DNA of 64,000 bases from Gordonia amicalis NBRC 100051 = JCM 11271. GTDB lineage: Bacteria > Actinomycetota > Actinomycetes > Mycobacteriales > Mycobacteriaceae. Both the position numbers and the translations under genes were made by a program. Shown piece after piece: positions 18,810-26,950 of this stretch; the stretch's first letter is position 1; each line of letters opens with the position of its first letter. The stretch covers positions 124,001 to 188,000 of the forward strand of contig NZ_BANS01000007.1 of assembly GCF_000332995.1 (NCBI RefSeq), in the 5' to 3' direction. A model generated the notes under the pieces. That model did not search any database, had not been told where the DNA came from, and was given only the letters and a program-made list of their open reading frames with translations.

Positions 18810-19961
18810 ATGAAACGCACCCTCTTCGAAGCCGAACACGAGGCCCTGCGGGAAACCGCGCGTCAGTTCCTGATCCGCGAGTGCCTCCCCTACAACGACG
18901 AATGGACCAAGGCCGGTCAGGTCGACCGTGAGATCTTCAAGAAGGCCGGCGACGCAGGCCTCCTGGGCTTCAACATCCCGGAGGAGTACGGCGGCGGTGG
19001 CGCGATGGACGACTTCCGCTTCAACGCGGTCGTCGTCGAGGAGTTCGCCAAGTTCGACGGCGCAGCTCCCGGCCTCAGCCTCCAGAACGACGTCGTCGCA
19101 CCGTACTTCGTCCACCTGGCCAACGACGAGCAGAAGAAGCGCTGGATGCCGGGTATCGCCACCGGTGAGACGATTCTCGCCGTCGCGATGACCGAGCCGG
19201 GCGCCGGTTCCGACCTCGCCGGCATCAAGACCTCGGCGAAGCTGGACGGCGACCACTACGTCCTCAACGGCAACAAGACCTTCATCTCGTCGGGCATCAA
19301 CTCCGACCTCGTGGTCGTGGTGTGCCGCACCAACCCGGACCCCGAGGCCGGCCACAAGGCGTTCTCGCTCCTCGTCGTCGAGCGCGGCATGGAAGGCTTC
19401 GAGCGCGGTCGCAAGCTCGACAAGATGGGCCTCAAGGCGCAGGACACCGCCGAGCTGCACTTCAACAACGTGCGCGTCCCGGTCGAGAACCTACTCGGCC
19501 AGGAAGGCATGGGCTTCTACCACCTCATGCAGAACCTGCCCTCCGAGCGTCTGTCGATCGGCATCGGTGCGATCGCCGGCGCCCGCGCCATCTTCGACGA
19601 GACCCTGCAGTACACCAAGGACCGCAAGGCATTCGGCCGTCCCATCGGCACCTTCCAGGCGAACCGCTTCACGCTCGCCGAGATGGCCACCGAGCTGGAC
19701 ATCGCCGAGGTCTACATCGACCGCTGCCTCCAGGGCGTGCTCGACGGTGAGCTGAACGCCGTCGACGCCTCCAAGAACAAGTGGTGGTGCACCGAGCTCG
19801 CCAAGCGCGTCATCGACAGCTGCCTCCAGCTGCACGGCGGCTACGGCTACATGAACGAGTACCGCGTGGCCCGCGCCTACACCGATGCCCGCATCCAGAC
19901 GATCTTCGGTGGCACCACCGAGATCATGAAGGACATCGTCGGCAAGAGCCTGGGCGTCTGA
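18810..19961 (+). CDS. acyl-CoA dehydrogenase (FadE)
   Basis: Flavoprotein of 383 residues for the first step of acyl-CoA beta-oxidation. The acyl-CoA dehydrogenase signature AMTEPGAGSDLAGIKTSA lies near 129-146, FAD-contact HGGYGYMNEYRVAR near 347-360, and TIFGGTTEIMK near 369-379. The usual MCAD catalytic Glu (YEGT) is Gly here (FGGT). A Glu in LPSERLSIG near 248 occupies the alternative position used by long-chain and isovaleryl-CoA dehydrogenases, so the enzyme is probably of that kind. AAAGGGAGA is a strong ribosome site 36 bases after the TetR stop. Confidence 0.92.
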   Translation: MKRTLFEAEHEALRETARQFLIRECLPYNDEWTKAGQVDREIFKKAGDAGLLGFNIPEEYGGGGAMDDFRFNAVVVEEFAKFDGAAPGLSLQNDVVAPYFVHLANDEQKKRWMPGIATGETILAVAMTEPGAGSDLAGIKTSAKLDGDHYVLNGNKTFISSGINSDLVVVVCRTNPDPEAGHKAFSLLVVERGMEGFERGRKLDKMGLKAQDTAELHFNNVRVPVENLLGQEGMGFYHLMQNLPSERLSIGIGAIAGARAIFDETLQYTKDRKAFGRPIGTFQANRFTLAEMATELDIAEVYIDRCLQGVLDGELNAVDASKNKWWCTELAKRVIDSCLQLHGGYGYMNEYRVARAYTDARIQTIFGGTTEIMKDIVGKSLGV

Positions 19962-19984
19962 CCCCGAGAGCACGAACGAAGGGC

Positions 19985-20013
19985 GGTGGCTCACGCGAGA
20001 AGCGTGGGCCACC
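19985..20013. terminator. hairpin between convergent fadE and lysR genes
   Basis: GGTGGCTCACGC (19985-19996) pairs with GCGTGGGCCACC (20002-20013), with one T-G pair and a short loop. It lies between the ends of two convergent genes and could serve both. Confidence 0.7.
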
Positions 20014-20025
20014 GGCCTTTGTCGA

Positions 20026-20910
20026 TCACTGACCGTGTTCGGCGCCCGCGGCCATCAGAAGTTCGACGACCTGCGCAACCGCCGACCGGGCGCGCGGCCG
20101 CACCAAGGCCTCGTACACCCGTGCCGCCCGAACTCCCTTGAGTTCCAGCCGCTTCACGCCCGGGTGACGAACCGCGAACCGCGGCATCAACGCGATCCCA
20201 TGACCTCCGGCGACGAGCGCCTCGATGGTGGTGAAGTCCAGCATGCGTTGCGTCACCCGGGGCGCGACACCGGTCACCGCCGAGATCGACTGCAGCACAT
20301 CGTCGACCGGGAAACCACCCTCGACGCTGATCCAATCGTGTTCGGCGAGCTCGGACACCGCCACCTCGTCGGCCTCGGCGAGCGGACTGTCGGCGGGGAC
20401 GATGACGTCGACCGGTTCACGCATCAGCTCGGCGACCCGCACCCGAGACCGGTTGACGGCGGGTGCCCGTTCGTCCCGGTGGGTCACGACGATGTCGAAG
20501 TCCGCAAGAGCCGGAGCTGCACCCGGGTATCCGACGTCGAGGTGAAAGGCGTGCACCTCGATCCCGGACTCGGTGGCGCGATCGAGGACGGTCGGCAACA
20601 GCAGCGTCGAGCCCGACGGGAACATCGCCAGCCGCACGCGAGCCCGGCCCGACCGATACGACGCCATCTCTTCCTGGGCCCGGTCGACGGCGGCGATCAC
20701 CTCGTCGGCCCGCAGCACCAGCGCGCGGCCCGCCTCGGTCAGCCGGATGCGCCGCCCGTCGGGTTCGAACAGCGGCACGCCGGCCTCGTCGGCGAGGACC
20801 TTGAGCTGCTGCGACACCGCCGACGGCGTCATGTGCATCGCGTCGGCGACCGCACCGATCGACTCACGATCGGCAAACTCACGCAGCAACCGCAGCCGGC
20901 GGACCTCCAT
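20026..20910 (-). CDS. LysR family transcriptional regulator
   Basis: Regulator of 294 residues. The winged HTH covers about residues 1-60 (IGAVADAMHMTPSAVSQQLKVL), followed by the two-lobed ligand-binding domain (about 88-290). Divergent from the thioredoxin gene with only 72 bases between, the classic LysR arrangement for controlling the neighbour. The recognition helix and domain order are complete. The ligand is unknown. Confidence 0.88.
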   Translation of the reverse strand: MEVRRLRLLREFADRESIGAVADAMHMTPSAVSQQLKVLADEAGVPLFEPDGRRIRLTEAGRALVLRADEVIAAVDRAQEEMASYRSGRARVRLAMFPSGSTLLLPTVLDRATESGIEVHAFHLDVGYPGAAPALADFDIVVTHRDERAPAVNRSRVRVAELMREPVDVIVPADSPLAEADEVAVSELAEHDWISVEGGFPVDDVLQSISAVTGVAPRVTQRMLDFTTIEALVAGGHGIALMPRFAVRHPGVKRLELKGVRAARVYEALVRPRARSAVAQVVELLMAAGAEHGQ

Positions 20911-20982
20911 GCGCCAAAGGCACCGATACTCGACCGAACCACCCTGCGGAATGTCTCCGCCACCGAAACGGTTGTGTGGAGC

Positions 20983-21345
20983 ATGGCATCACATGACATA
21001 ACCCTGGAAAACTTTCAAGACACCATCTCGGCCGACGGCATCGTCCTGCTCGACTTCTGGGCGAGCTGGTGCGGCCCGTGCCGCATGTTCGCCCCGGTCT
21101 TCGAGAAGGCGTCGGAAGCCCACTCCGACATCTTCTTCGGCAAGATCGACACCGAGGCACAGCAGCAGCTCGCCGGAAGCCTTGGCATTCAATCGATTCC
21201 GACGCTGATGGCGTTCCGCGACGGCATCCTCGTGTTCAACCAGCCGGGCGCGCTGCCCGCTGCACAGCTCGAGGAACTGATCGGCGCGGTCGAGGCGCTC
21301 GACATGGACGACGTCCGGGCGAAGGTCGCAGCCGCTCAGAAGTGA
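20983..21345 (+). CDS. thioredoxin family protein
   Basis: Thioredoxin-fold redox protein of 120 residues with the active site FWASWCGPCRM (Cys30 and Cys33) and the cis-Pro loop IQSIPTLMAF near 71-80. The C-terminal tail after residue 100 is somewhat longer than in TrxA. No signal peptide, so cytoplasmic. A frame remains open far upstream, but the ATG at 20983 gives the standard start. Divergent from LysR; a long hairpin follows. Confidence 0.88.
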   Translation: MASHDITLENFQDTISADGIVLLDFWASWCGPCRMFAPVFEKASEAHSDIFFGKIDTEAQQQLAGSLGIQSIPTLMAFRDGILVFNQPGALPAAQLEELIGAVEALDMDDVRAKVAAAQK

Positions 21346-21363
21346 CGGGCTGAGCTCGACCCC

Positions 21364-21400
21364 CGGATGGATTGTTCAGTAGATCTGAACAATCCATCCG
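21364..21400 (+). terminator. 16-bp perfect hairpin between thioredoxin and EamA genes
   Basis: CGGATGGATTGTTCAG (21364-21379) pairs perfectly with CTGAACAATCCATCCG (21385-21400) around TAGAT, followed by TTTAAATT. The AT-rich tail fits a terminator for the thioredoxin gene. The inner TTGTTCAG/CTGAACAA dyad, about 40 bases before the EamA start, could equally be a repressor operator. Confidence 0.65.
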
Positions 21401-21447
21401 TTTAAATTCGATTGTCCTTCATCACCACGCCTCGGACGATGGTGTCC

Positions 21448-22451
21448 ATGTCCACTCGTGACCGGTTGCTCGCCCTCGGCGTCGTGTTCTTGTGGGGACT
21501 GAATTTCGTCGCGATCCACCTCAGTCTCGAGCACTTTCCGCCGTCTTCCTGGCTGCGCTGCGTTTCGCGGTCATGGCGATCCCGGTCGCCCTGTTCGTCC
21601 GGTTCCCGAAGGTCCGCCTCAAGTGGTTCCTGGTCTACGTGGCGGGCTTCGGAACCGTGCAGTTCATGTTCCTGTTCCTGGCGATGACCCTGGGTATGCC
21701 GGCCGGGCTCGCCTCGCTGGTGCTGCAGACATCGGCGCCCTTCACGGTGATCCTGGGGGTGCTGTTCCTGCGTGAGCGGATGACGTTCGCCCAGGTCGTG
21801 GGCCTTCTGGTCGCCGTCGGCGGCATGGGCCTGATCGCCGTCGACCGCGCCACCGGCAGCGATATCGGTGTGGCCGCCCTCCTCCCCATCGGTCTCACCA
21901 TCCTGGGTGGCCTCAGCTGGGCGATCGGCAACATCGGCGGGCGCCTGGCCCAGCCCGACGACTCGTTCCGCATGACACTGTGGATGGCCGTCGTCGCGAC
22001 CCCGCCGCTGTACCTGGCGAGCCTGATCATCGAAGGCCCGGCCGCGGGCTTCGACTCACTGATGGCGATCGGCACCGAGACAGGGCTACGTGCGCTCGGC
22101 GGACTCGTCTACCTGGCCGTCTTCGGCACCCTCGTCGGCGCCGGCCTGTGGACCATGCTCCTGAGCCGCAACGACGCCAGCAGGGTGTCGCCGATGTCGC
22201 TGCTCGTGCCCGTCGTCGGCATCAGCGCATCCTTCGCCTTCCTCGGCGGGGTTCCGACGGTCGGCGAGATCGTCGGAGCGGTGATCGTCGTCAGCGGTTG
22301 CGCGGTCGGCGTGATGGCGCGCCCGCGGTCGCGCAGGCGTCACCGAGCACCAGCCGTGGCCACGGTCACGCGCACTGCATCGGAAGGCGATGCCGACCAC
22401 GCGTGCGTCGGGGCGATCGCGCCCGGACGTCAGCCGGCGATCGACTGCTGA
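21448..22451 (+). pseudogene. EamA/DMT-family transporter with an N-terminal frameshift
   Basis: The start (ATG 21448, or 21439) reads MSTRDRLLALGVVFLWGLNFVAIHLSLEHFPP, shown here as the typical first EamA helix. At about 21541 the family sequence jumps to another frame: VFLAALRFAVMAIPVALFV onward to 22451. One missing base (CCGCC followed directly by GTC) explains the break, and repair gives about 334 residues with ten helices in two EamA repeats. The C-terminal tail is long, basic and not family-like. It overlaps the end of the convergent hydrolase by 22 bases. These exporters move amino acids or small metabolites. Confidence 0.8.
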
Positions 22452-23524
22452 TCCGCCGGCGGAGCCCCGTCGAGTGCTCGCCGGACCTCCGCACACATCC
22501 GGTCCACCGCCGCGCGGGCGCCCGGGCTGATCAGGGTCATGTTGACGAACCCGTGGATCATCGAACCCTCCCGCCGCAGCGTGACGGGGACCCCTGCTTC
22601 CTCGAGCCGTTTCGCGTAGGCGAGGCCCTCGTCGCGCAACGGGTCGAAGCCGGCGACGATGACATGTGCCGGCGGCAGTCCGCCGAGGTCGTCGGCGAGC
22701 AGTGGCGAGCAGCGCGGGTCGCTGCGCTGCTCGAGGTCGGGGACGTAGTGGTCGTTGAACCACTCGATACCGTCCGTGGTCAGGAAGAACCCGGTCGCGA
22801 ACTCACGTCGCGACGGGGTCTGCGCGGAGAGATCGGTGACGGGGTAGATGAGCAGCTGGAAGACCGGCGTCGCCGGTTCGTCCCGGACCAGCCGGGCCAC
22901 CACGGTGGCCAGGTTCGCGCCCGCACTGTCACCGGCGACGACGATGCGCCGCGGATCGAGCCCCCACCGGGGAGCAACGTCGACGGCGAAGTGCCAGGCC
23001 GCGACGGCGTCCTCGACCCCCGCGGGAAACGGATGCTCCGGCGCGAGCCGGTACTCGACCGACAGGACGTCGAGTCCCGTGCCGTGGGCGAGGCGGCGCA
23101 CGAAGGTGTCGTGGCTGATGCGGCTGCCGGTGACGAATCCGCCGCCGTGGAAGTAGACGAGCAGCCCGCCCGACTCGGTCGACGACCGGTACCGCGTGGC
23201 CGGGATCGGACCGGCGGGACCGTCGATGACGAGGTCTTCCTCCACCGCCATGGGCGGCAGGTTCTCGGCCATCGACGCGCCGCTCTCGTCGGTCGCCGAA
23301 CGCGACCGGGCGACCTCACCCTGGAACGGATTCAAGCCGGGAACGTGTTGATTCGCCCAGCCGATCGCGGCGAGCTCGGGCGCAACCCGCTCGCCGTCGG
23401 AGTTGACCGGCGCCCGCCGCCCGAGTGCCGACAATGCGGCGCCGGGAATCCTCCCCGCGGCCAGCAGCACGCCACGCTGGATTCGTGCGGGCAGGGACAA
23501 ACGCAGATAAGTGTCGCGGCTCAC
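22430..23524 (-). CDS. alpha/beta hydrolase of the hormone-sensitive lipase (HSL) family
   Basis: Carboxylesterase or lipase of 364 residues from a GTG at 23524. Oxyanion-hole motif HGGGF at 126-130, nucleophile Ser200 in GDSAG, acid in GFDPLRDEG near 310, and His in MIHGFV near 333. These make a complete catalytic triad of HSL type IV. The roughly 90-residue cap at the N-terminus is normal for the group. A longer open frame runs through the antisense of murT and is not used. Physiological substrate unknown. Confidence 0.88.
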   Translation of the reverse strand: MSRDTYLRLSLPARIQRGVLLAAGRIPGAALSALGRRAPVNSDGERVAPELAAIGWANQHVPGLNPFQGEVARSRSATDESGASMAENLPPMAVEEDLVIDGPAGPIPATRYRSSTESGGLLVYFHGGGFVTGSRISHDTFVRRLAHGTGLDVLSVEYRLAPEHPFPAGVEDAVAAWHFAVDVAPRWGLDPRRIVVAGDSAGANLATVVARLVRDEPATPVFQLLIYPVTDLSAQTPSRREFATGFFLTTDGIEWFNDHYVPDLEQRSDPRCSPLLADDLGGLPPAHVIVAGFDPLRDEGLAYAKRLEEAGVPVTLRREGSMIHGFVNMTLISPGARAAVDRMCAEVRRALDGAPPADQQSIAG

Positions 23525-23599
23525 AGTCGCAGAGCCTACCTGCTGGTCGCCGATCGGCACGAGCAACCCGAAGATCGACCCTGTGGAACACTCGTGACC

Positions 23600-24901
23600 A
23601 TGCCCGACCGTCCATCGTCCGCCGGATCCGTATCTCCCCGGAGCAACCGCGTGCCCGCCCGCACCTCGGTCGCGCTGGTCGCGGCTGCGGCCGCCCGCTG
23701 GGCATCGCGTACCGCGGGACGCGGCAAGGGTTCGATGATCGGCGGCCTCGTCGCCGCCAAGATCGATCCCGACATCATGCGTCGTCTCGCGGCCGGCAAG
23801 CACACCGCGATCATCACCGGCACCAACGGCAAGTCGACGACCACGCGGATGACCGCCGCGGCGATGGCCGAACTCGGCGAGGTCGCCACTCAGGCCGACG
23901 GCGCCAACATGGACGCCGGCATCATCGCCACCCTCACGCTCAGCCGCACCGCGCCGCTGTGTGCACTCGAGGTCGACGAACTCCACGTGCCCCACGTCAG
24001 CGATGCGGTGGACCCCGAGGTGCTGGTCCTGCTGAACCTGTCGCGCGACCAGCTCGACCGGGTCGGCGAGATCAACATGATCGAACGACGGCTCCGCGAG
24101 GGCATCGCCCGCCATCCCTCGACCACGGTCATCGCCAACTGCGACGACGTGCTGGTGACCTCCGCTGCCTTCGACGCCCCCGACGTGGTGTGGGTGGCCG
24201 CCGGCGCCGGCTGGGTCGGCGACTCGGTGAGCTGTCCCCGCACCGGCGAACCGATCGTGCGGTCCGGTGAGGGCTGGCAGTCGACCGGCGACGAGAACTT
24301 CCGTCGGCCCACGCCCGACTGGTGGTTCGACGACGAGAACATCTACGGGCCCGACGGTTTCTCCGCCCCCATGACCCTCGCCGTCCCCGGCCGGGCCAAT
24401 CGTGGCAACGCGACGCAGGCGGTGGCGGCCGCCGTCGCGATGGGAGCCGACCCGGGCAAGGCCGCCGCCGCGGTCGGAACCGTCGGCGAGGTCGCCGGGC
24501 GCTACGGCATCCACCAGATCGGAAACCATTCCGTCCGAACACTTCTCGCGAAGAACCCGGCGGGCTGGCAGGAGGCCTTGTCGATGATCGACCAGGACGC
24601 CGACGGCCTGGTGATCGCGGTGAACGGCCAGGTTCCCGACGGCGAGGATCTCTCCTGGCTGTGGGACGTGCGGTTCGAGGCGTTCGAGACGATGCAGGTG
24701 GTGGCCGCCGGCGAGCGGGCCGCCGACCTGTCGGTGCGTCTGCTCTACGCGGGCGCCGAGCACACCACGATCCCCGATCCGATGGCCGCGATCGCCTCGT
24801 GCCCACCGGGGCGGGTCGAAGTGCTCGCCAACTACACCGCGTTCCGCGATCTGGGGATCGCCATGGAACGTGCGGAACGTGCACGGAGGGCCGAACAGTG
24901 A
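23600..24901 (+). CDS. murT: lipid II isoglutaminyl synthase, MurT subunit
   Basis: Mur-ligase-like subunit of the complex that amidates the alpha-carboxyl of D-Glu in lipid II, using ATP and ammonia supplied by GatD. The protein has 433 residues; the P-loop GTNGKST is at 74-80, the central domain follows, and the DUF1727 C-terminal domain is about 320-425. The insert that carries a Cys4 zinc ribbon in Firmicutes keeps only a single Cys here (SCPRTG). Start is the ATG at 23600; a GTG two codons earlier is possible. The stop overlaps gatD (GTGA). Homologue of Rv3712. Confidence 0.93.
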   Translation: MPDRPSSAGSVSPRSNRVPARTSVALVAAAAARWASRTAGRGKGSMIGGLVAAKIDPDIMRRLAAGKHTAIITGTNGKSTTTRMTAAAMAELGEVATQADGANMDAGIIATLTLSRTAPLCALEVDELHVPHVSDAVDPEVLVLLNLSRDQLDRVGEINMIERRLREGIARHPSTTVIANCDDVLVTSAAFDAPDVVWVAAGAGWVGDSVSCPRTGEPIVRSGEGWQSTGDENFRRPTPDWWFDDENIYGPDGFSAPMTLAVPGRANRGNATQAVAAAVAMGADPGKAAAAVGTVGEVAGRYGIHQIGNHSVRTLLAKNPAGWQEALSMIDQDADGLVIAVNGQVPDGEDLSWLWDVRFEAFETMQVVAAGERAADLSVRLLYAGAEHTTIPDPMAAIASCPPGRVEVLANYTAFRDLGIAMERAERARRAEQ

Positions 24902-25620
24902 GCGAGTCGACGCTGCGCATCGGGCTGGTCCTGCCCGACGTCATGGGCACCTACGGCGACAGCGGCAACGCCCTCGTCCTCAAGCGCCGCGCGATCATGC
25001 GCGGCATCGACGCCGAAGTCGTGCACATCACGCTCGACGACCCGGTTCCCGATTCGCTGGACGTCTACACCCTCGGTGGCGCCGAGGATTACGCCCAGCG
25101 CCTGGCGACCCGGCACCTGGCCCGCTATCCCGGCCTGCAGCAGGCCGCCGCGGCGGGCCGCCCGGTCCTGGCGATCTGTGCCGCCATCCAGGTACTCGGC
25201 CACTGGTACGAGACCTCGGCGGGCGAACGCGTCGACGGCATCTCGCTGTTCGACCTGACGACGGCGCCGCAGGCGAAACGCAGCATCGGTGAGCTGATCA
25301 CCGAACCGACTCTGGCCGCGCTCACCCAGCCGCTCACCGGATTCGAGAACCACCGCGGCGGAAGCACACTGGGCTCAGACGCCGCACCTCTCGCTCGGGT
25401 CAAACACGGCGTCGGCAACGGCGTCGGCGACGGCACCGAGGGCGTCGTGCAGGGCAGCGTGATCGGCACCTACATGCACGGTCCGGCGCTGGCCCGCAAC
25501 CCGGAGCTCGCCGATTACCTCCTCGCAACCGCGATGGGCGTCGAATCGCTTGCGCCGCTAGACCTCCCCGAGGTCAGCCGGCTGCGCAAGGAGCGCCTCG
25601 CCGCCGGGCGGCGACGGTAG
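24898..25620 (+). CDS. gatD: lipid II isoglutaminyl synthase, GatD glutamine amidotransferase subunit
   Basis: Class I glutamine amidotransferase-like subunit, 240 residues. The nucleophile is Cys94 in AICAAIQVLGHW, and the catalytic His194 is in TYMHGP. As in known GatD proteins no third acidic residue of the triad is obvious. It makes ammonia for MurT; the products are isoglutamine-containing peptidoglycan stems, which are required for normal cross-linking. Start GTG 24898 overlaps the murT stop. Homologue of Rv3713. Confidence 0.93.
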   Translation: MSESTLRIGLVLPDVMGTYGDSGNALVLKRRAIMRGIDAEVVHITLDDPVPDSLDVYTLGGAEDYAQRLATRHLARYPGLQQAAAAGRPVLAICAAIQVLGHWYETSAGERVDGISLFDLTTAPQAKRSIGELITEPTLAALTQPLTGFENHRGGSTLGSDAAPLARVKHGVGNGVGDGTEGVVQGSVIGTYMHGPALARNPELADYLLATAMGVESLAPLDLPEVSRLRKERLAAGRRR

Positions 25621-25630
25621 GAGAACAAGC

Positions 25631-26356
25631 TCACTGCCCCAGAGCGATCCCCGCCGACTTTGCCGCCCGCTGCAACACCTCGACGAGCATGTCGACGGTC
25701 AGCCGCCCGGTGAAGGTGTTGTGCTGGCTCACGTGGTAGCACCCGAACACCTCGAGTGTCGCGTCGCCGCGGGTCAGGATCGTCGACGCCCCGTGCCCGA
25801 ACTTCGGTGCCGGACGTGGCACCGTCCAGCCGAGCGCACCGAATGTGCGCAGTGCCGACTGCCAACCGAAAACGCCGAGCGTGATCACCGAACGCACTGT
25901 CGGAGAGAGCAGTTCGAGCTCGCCGTGCAACCAGTACGAACACCGGTCCCGTTCCTCTACGGTCGGTTTGTTCTGCGGCGGAGCGCAATGCACGGGTGCG
26001 GTGATCCGCGTACCGAACAGCTCCAGCCCGTCATCCATCGCCGCCGAATGCGGTTGACTCACCAGGCCGGCGAGATACATTGCGGAGAACAGGAAATCGC
26101 CGCTCTGGTCGCCGGTGAACATCCGGCCGGTGCGGTTGCCGCCGTGTGCGGCAGGTGCGAGTCCGACGATCAGCAACCGCGCGTCGGCCGGTCCGAGGCC
26201 GGGCACCGGACGTCCCCAGTACTCCTGGTCGGAGAACGCGCGACGCTTCTCCCGGGCCACCTGTTCACGCCACTCGACGAGCCGCGGGCATGCGCGACAG
26301 TCGATCAGGTGCGCATCGAGTTCCGCGAGATCGCGGAACCGCCGTCGAGTGTCCAT
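25631..26356 (-). CDS. udgB: type-5 uracil-DNA glycosylase (UdgB)
   Basis: Base-excision repair enzyme of 241 residues. The family-5 signature reads GLAPAAHGGNRTGR, then MFTGD (about 65-83). Asp is absent from the water-activating position, as is normal in UdgB. Cys20 and Cys23 plus two further cysteines (near 124 and 138) fit the iron-sulfur cluster. A second signature CYHVSQHNTFTGRLT lies near 205-219. It removes uracil, and in known members hypoxanthine too, from GC-rich DNA. Convergent with gatD. Confidence 0.9.
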   Translation of the reverse strand: MDTRRRFRDLAELDAHLIDCRACPRLVEWREQVAREKRRAFSDQEYWGRPVPGLGPADARLLIVGLAPAAHGGNRTGRMFTGDQSGDFLFSAMYLAGLVSQPHSAAMDDGLELFGTRITAPVHCAPPQNKPTVEERDRCSYWLHGELELLSPTVRSVITLGVFGWQSALRTFGALGWTVPRPAPKFGHGASTILTRGDATLEVFGCYHVSQHNTFTGRLTVDMLVEVLQRAAKSAGIALGQ

Positions 26357-26389
26357 ATCCGACAGTAACCGCGAGCCGCGACCGGCCGG

Positions 26390-26950
26390 TCAGTCCAGTA
26401 CGACGCACCGTTCGCGGGTGCGGTCGACGGCGAACCAGCCTCGTTCGAACTCCTGCCACTGCCGCAGGTGTGCCCGCGACTCCTCGCCGTCCCGCGCGAC
26501 GGCCCGCTCCAGGCGCTCCGCCTCGGTTCCGCCGTCGAGCCACAGGGCACGAGTCCGTCGGTCGGCGATGCGACGCCGCGCCGACGAGACGCCTTCGATG
26601 ATCAGTAGTGGCTGCCATTCGATCCACACCTGCGGGCCCGGCGTCGCACGGCCGTCGCGCCAGACCCGAGGACGGTAGCGGTAGTCGCGGCGTCGGACGA
26701 AGGAATGCAGGACATCGGCCTCCAGCTCGGGCCACCACGCGACCGGGTCGTCCCAGGTCGCGAAGTCGTCGGTGCGCACCAGCGTCACGCCGACCCCGCG
26801 GTCGCGCAACCGGGCGACCAGCAGATCCGCGACCGTCGACTTCCCGGCGCCCGACGGCCCGTCTATCGCGACGATCCCCGAGTCGAGACCCGCAGCGAGC
26901 TCGGCGAGACGCGCGCCGACCTCGGGCGCGACGCGGTCGGGTACCGTCAC
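26390..26950 (-). CDS. P-loop nucleoside/uridine kinase-like protein
   Basis: Soluble protein of 186 residues with a Walker A at 31-38 (GPSGAGKS), a DD-F-A segment near 60 that matches the substrate-binding site of uridine or pantothenate kinase-type P-loop proteins, and IIEGVSSARR near 115-124. No exact substrate can be named. The GTG at 26950 overlaps the stop of the upstream hydrolase gene (GTGA), so the two are translationally coupled. A longer open frame upstream is antisense-like and rejected. Confidence 0.75.
   Translation of the reverse strand: MTVPDRVAPEVGARLAELAAGLDSGIVAIDGPSGAGKSTVADLLVARLRDRGVGVTLVRTDDFATWDDPVAWWPELEADVLHSFVRRRDYRYRPRVWRDGRATPGPQVWIEWQPLLIIEGVSSARRRIADRRTRALWLDGGTEAERLERAVARDGEESRAHLRQWQEFERGWFAVDRTRERCVVLD

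Noticed and set aside
22452..23599. Long open frame upstream of murT
   Set aside because: It runs antisense through the HSL hydrolase gene. MurT homologues begin near the ATG at 23600.
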